Assembly (NCBI GenBank): GCA_902490585.1
Contig: CABUEI010000073.1
Coordinates: 1-6,847 of the forward strand
Direction of reading: 5' to 3'
Origin: an uncultured Oscillospiraceae bacterium
GTDB lineage: Bacteria > Bacillota > Clostridia > Oscillospirales > Ruminococcaceae
Length of the DNA stretch: 6,847 bases
How positions within the stretch are numbered: position 1 is the stretch's first letter; every line of letters starts with the position of its first letter. Both the position numbers and the translations under genes were made by a program. The notes beneath the pieces were generated by a model. The model did not search any database, was not told where the DNA came from, and was given only the letters and a program-made list of their open reading frames with translations. Below, one piece after another: positions 5,848 through 6,847 of this stretch.

Positions 5848-5866
5848 GGCAGTGAAATTAACTTTT

Positions 5867-6175
5867 TTATTCGTCCTCTTCGTCAAGCTCTTCAAATACG
5901 TTGAAGAATTCCTTTGCTACACGGTCGTATTCCTTATCGTCGTCAATGGTAGCGAGGTAAACTTCATCGTTTTTGTTTACTTCCTTGAGGATAACATATA
6001 CGTCGCTGTCGGCGTTCTCATCGTCTTCCTCGGGGATAACCGCACAGTAGGTACTGCCGTCAACTTCGATTCGTCCGATAAGCTCAAATGTAACGGTATC
6101 ACCGTTTTCGTCTTCGAGGTCTATATACTCGGCAGTGTCTAAGTCGTTGTCTGTGATATTTTCGATTTCTGACAT
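5867..6175 (-). CDS. DUF1292 family acidic protein
   Basis: The 102-residue, very acidic protein matches the DUF1292 (YrzB-like) family, which is widespread in Bacillota and of unknown biochemical function. The core pattern is visible: a start rich in Asp/Glu, IDLEDENGDTVTFELIGRIEVDG (19-41), then YCAVIPEEDD (43-52), DVYVILKEV (58-66) and a C-terminal helix ending EFFNVFEELDEEDE. No signal peptide, membrane segment or cysteine cluster is present, so it is probably cytosolic. The start at 6175 is preceded by GGAAGG (6190-6185) with 9-base spacing and by a strong promoter. In many Bacillota such genes sit beside ruvX and an IreB-like gene; here neither is in the window. A long frame on the opposite strand is a shadow of this gene. 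Confidence 0.9.
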   Translation of the reverse strand: MSEIENITDNDLDTAEYIDLEDENGDTVTFELIGRIEVDGSTYCAVIPEEDDENADSDVYVILKEVNKNDEVYLATIDDDKEYDRVAKEFFNVFEELDEEDE

Positions 6176-6232
6176 TGTTATTTTCCTTCCTGTTGAGAGG
6201 ACCGTTTCTATGACCTCTGTTCTTTATATATA

Positions 6233-6261
6233 ATTTTACACGAAAGAGCAGGTGTTGTCAA
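6233..6261 (-). promoter_or_regulatory. Sigma-A promoter for the DUF1292 gene
   Basis: On the minus strand there is a perfect TTGACA (6261-6256), a 17-base spacer and TAAAAT (6238-6233). The start would be near 6226, giving a 50-base leader. That leader can form a small hairpin, AGAGG with CCTCT (plus-strand 6196-6200 and 6214-6218), which leaves the ribosome binding site free. Confidence 0.82.
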
Positions 6262-6436
6262 GAGGTATTTTATGATTTTTTAACAGTGCTATTCGTACTA
6301 AGAAAAAATGGCAAATCAAGATAATTTAAGTTATTAATATAGGCGAAACGCTCGAATTTTATGTAAATTGTGTAACTATGTGACTAATACACAAAACGCA
6401 GATGTGCAATTTGTACAGTTTTTGAGTAAAAAAGTG

Positions 6437-6465
6437 TTGACTTACGGTGACCTCTGTGGTATCAT
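6437..6465 (+). promoter_or_regulatory. Sigma-A promoter of the right-end leader
   Basis: TTGACT (6437-6442), a 17-base spacer and TATCAT (6460-6465) each match the consensus in five of six positions. Transcription should begin near 6472 and run rightwards. The spacer contains TGACCTCTGT (6448-6457), a 10-mer that also occurs at 6211-6220 in the DUF1292 leader, so a shared operator is possible. Confidence 0.72.
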
Positions 6466-6471
6466 ATAGAC

Positions 6472-6607
6472 AAGGAAAAAGAAAAGTTCCCCAGACAGAA
6501 TAAAACATCTTGGTGCTGACTATTTAACATTATAAAGAGGGTTTTATTCAACACTATATACGATTCGGAAAGCGTATATAAATCCTGTCGGATAGGAGGC
6601 GAGTCCA
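6472..6607 (+). promoter_or_regulatory. Structured 5' leader with two inverted repeats
   Basis: The leader holds GAATAAAAC (6498-6506) pairing perfectly with GTTTTATTC (6541-6549), 9 bp over a 34-base loop. It also holds TATATACG (6555-6562) pairing with CGTATATA (6573-6580), 8 bp over a 10-base loop. Neither stem is followed by a T run, so they are not terminators. The second could also be a protein-binding palindrome. They are followed by AGGAGG at 6594-6599. I do not recognise a known riboswitch or leader family here. Confidence 0.42.
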
Positions 6608-6664
6608 ATGGGTCAGGAAACAAGTGAGTCACAGCAGTCTGTTGAGGCTCGCAACATAAAGTAA
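6608..6664 (+). CDS. Possible leader peptide, 18 codons
   Basis: ATG 6608 is placed 8 bases after a near-perfect AGGAGG and encodes MGQETSESQQSVEARNIK, polar and without a run of any one amino acid. Bases 6599-6606 (GCGAGTCC), directly next to the ribosome binding site, can pair with GGCTCGC (6646-6652) near the end of the ORF, with one bulged base, so translation and folding would be linked. After the TAA the same frame continues open from GAA 6665 to a TGA at 6728-6730. It contains a GTG (6668) and an ATG (6680) but no good ribosome binding site. The peptide is not recognised and could be incidental; the quality of the Shine-Dalgarno is the main support. Confidence 0.4.
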   Translation: MGQETSESQQSVEARNIK

Positions 6665-6847
6665 GAAGTGAATGGGACGATGATAATACTCATACGGTAC
6701 TCATCGACACACATAATAAAAGGGTTTTGACCTTATAAATTGTGAGTAAAACAGCTACGGTGACATTTAAAACCTTATAGCGATTGGCAAATCGCAGATT
6801 TCCGCAAAAGCGTTTATGATATATACGGCTTTCAAGGTAATTTAAGG

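Larger units (their letters stand above)
6262..6847. other. Gene-poor region with regulatory-looking elements
   Basis: No convincing protein gene is found in these 586 bases on either strand. The part 6262-6436 is AT-rich and holds only a 6-bp inverted repeat (TTGTGT 6368-6373, ACACAA 6389-6394). The rest holds a promoter (6437-6465), a structured leader with a mini-ORF (to 6664), a CGATGA/TCATCG hairpin (6678-6683 with 6701-6706), and two overlapping, mutually exclusive hairpins near 6780-6801. It looks like the 5' regulatory region of a gene starting to the right of the window. Confidence 0.45.

Noticed and set aside
5852..6142. Hydrophobic + strand frame opposite the DUF1292 gene
   Set aside because: It is a shadow: the acidic GAN-rich codons of DUF1292 read backwards as hydrophobic codons. 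It has no ribosome binding site.
6678..6706. CGATGA/TCATCG hairpin as a terminator of the mini-ORF transcript
   Set aside because: The stem is weak, the loop has 17 bases, and no T run follows (ACACACATAATAAAA).
6764..6847. Open + strand frame to the window edge containing SDWQIADFRKSVYDIYGFQG
   Set aside because: It looks somewhat protein-like, but there is no ATG, GTG or TTG after the TGA at 6761-6763. It could be a gene fragment, but it cannot be supported from 28 codons.
6702..6847. Minus-strand frame entering from the right edge
   Set aside because: It is open for about 48 codons, but its composition is unremarkable, no motif is seen, and it crosses the inverted repeats. Too weak to call.

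Overview
The window reads as a chromosomal segment of a Gram-positive, probably gut-type clostridium (Bacillota, Oscillospiraceae/Ruminococcus-like). This is an inference from the strong AGGAG-type ribosome binding sites, moderate GC content, the DUF1292 protein, paired half-size TauE/SafE genes and a long clostridial-style PRPP synthetase. I see no transposase, integrase, CRISPR array, tRNA or rRNA.

Left part (1-3551, all + strand): the 3' end of a xylulokinase gene (xylB), a small single-domain transaldolase (tal), serine hydroxymethyltransferase (glyA) and an unusually long ribose-phosphate pyrophosphokinase (prs), closed by a strong terminator. These genes fit one metabolic theme. Xylulose is phosphorylated into the pentose phosphate pathway, transaldolase rearranges the sugar phosphates, PRPP synthetase turns ribose 5-phosphate into PRPP, and GlyA supplies glycine and one-carbon units for nucleotide synthesis.

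Middle (3554-4853): rarA (mgsA), an AAA+ ATPase of replication-fork maintenance. Its ribosome binding site directly abuts the prs terminator. It ends at a hairpin terminator shared with the convergent genes on the other strand.

Right part, minus strand (4833-6261): reading leftward, a DUF1292 protein with a near-consensus promoter, then a candidate structured non-coding RNA of about 190 nt with its own promoter and terminator, then two 126-residue TauE/SafE membrane proteins joined by an ATGA overlap.

Right end (6262-6847): about 600 bases without a recognisable gene, but not empty. It has a good + strand promoter, a leader with two long inverted repeats, a near-perfect Shine-Dalgarno with an 18-codon ORF, and several repeated or mutually exclusive pairing elements running to the window edge. 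The regulated gene, if there is one, lies beyond base 6847.

The two parts most worth a second look are the minus-strand ncRNA (about 5627-5815) and the structured leader with mini-ORF (about 6472-6664). I could not assign either to a known family.
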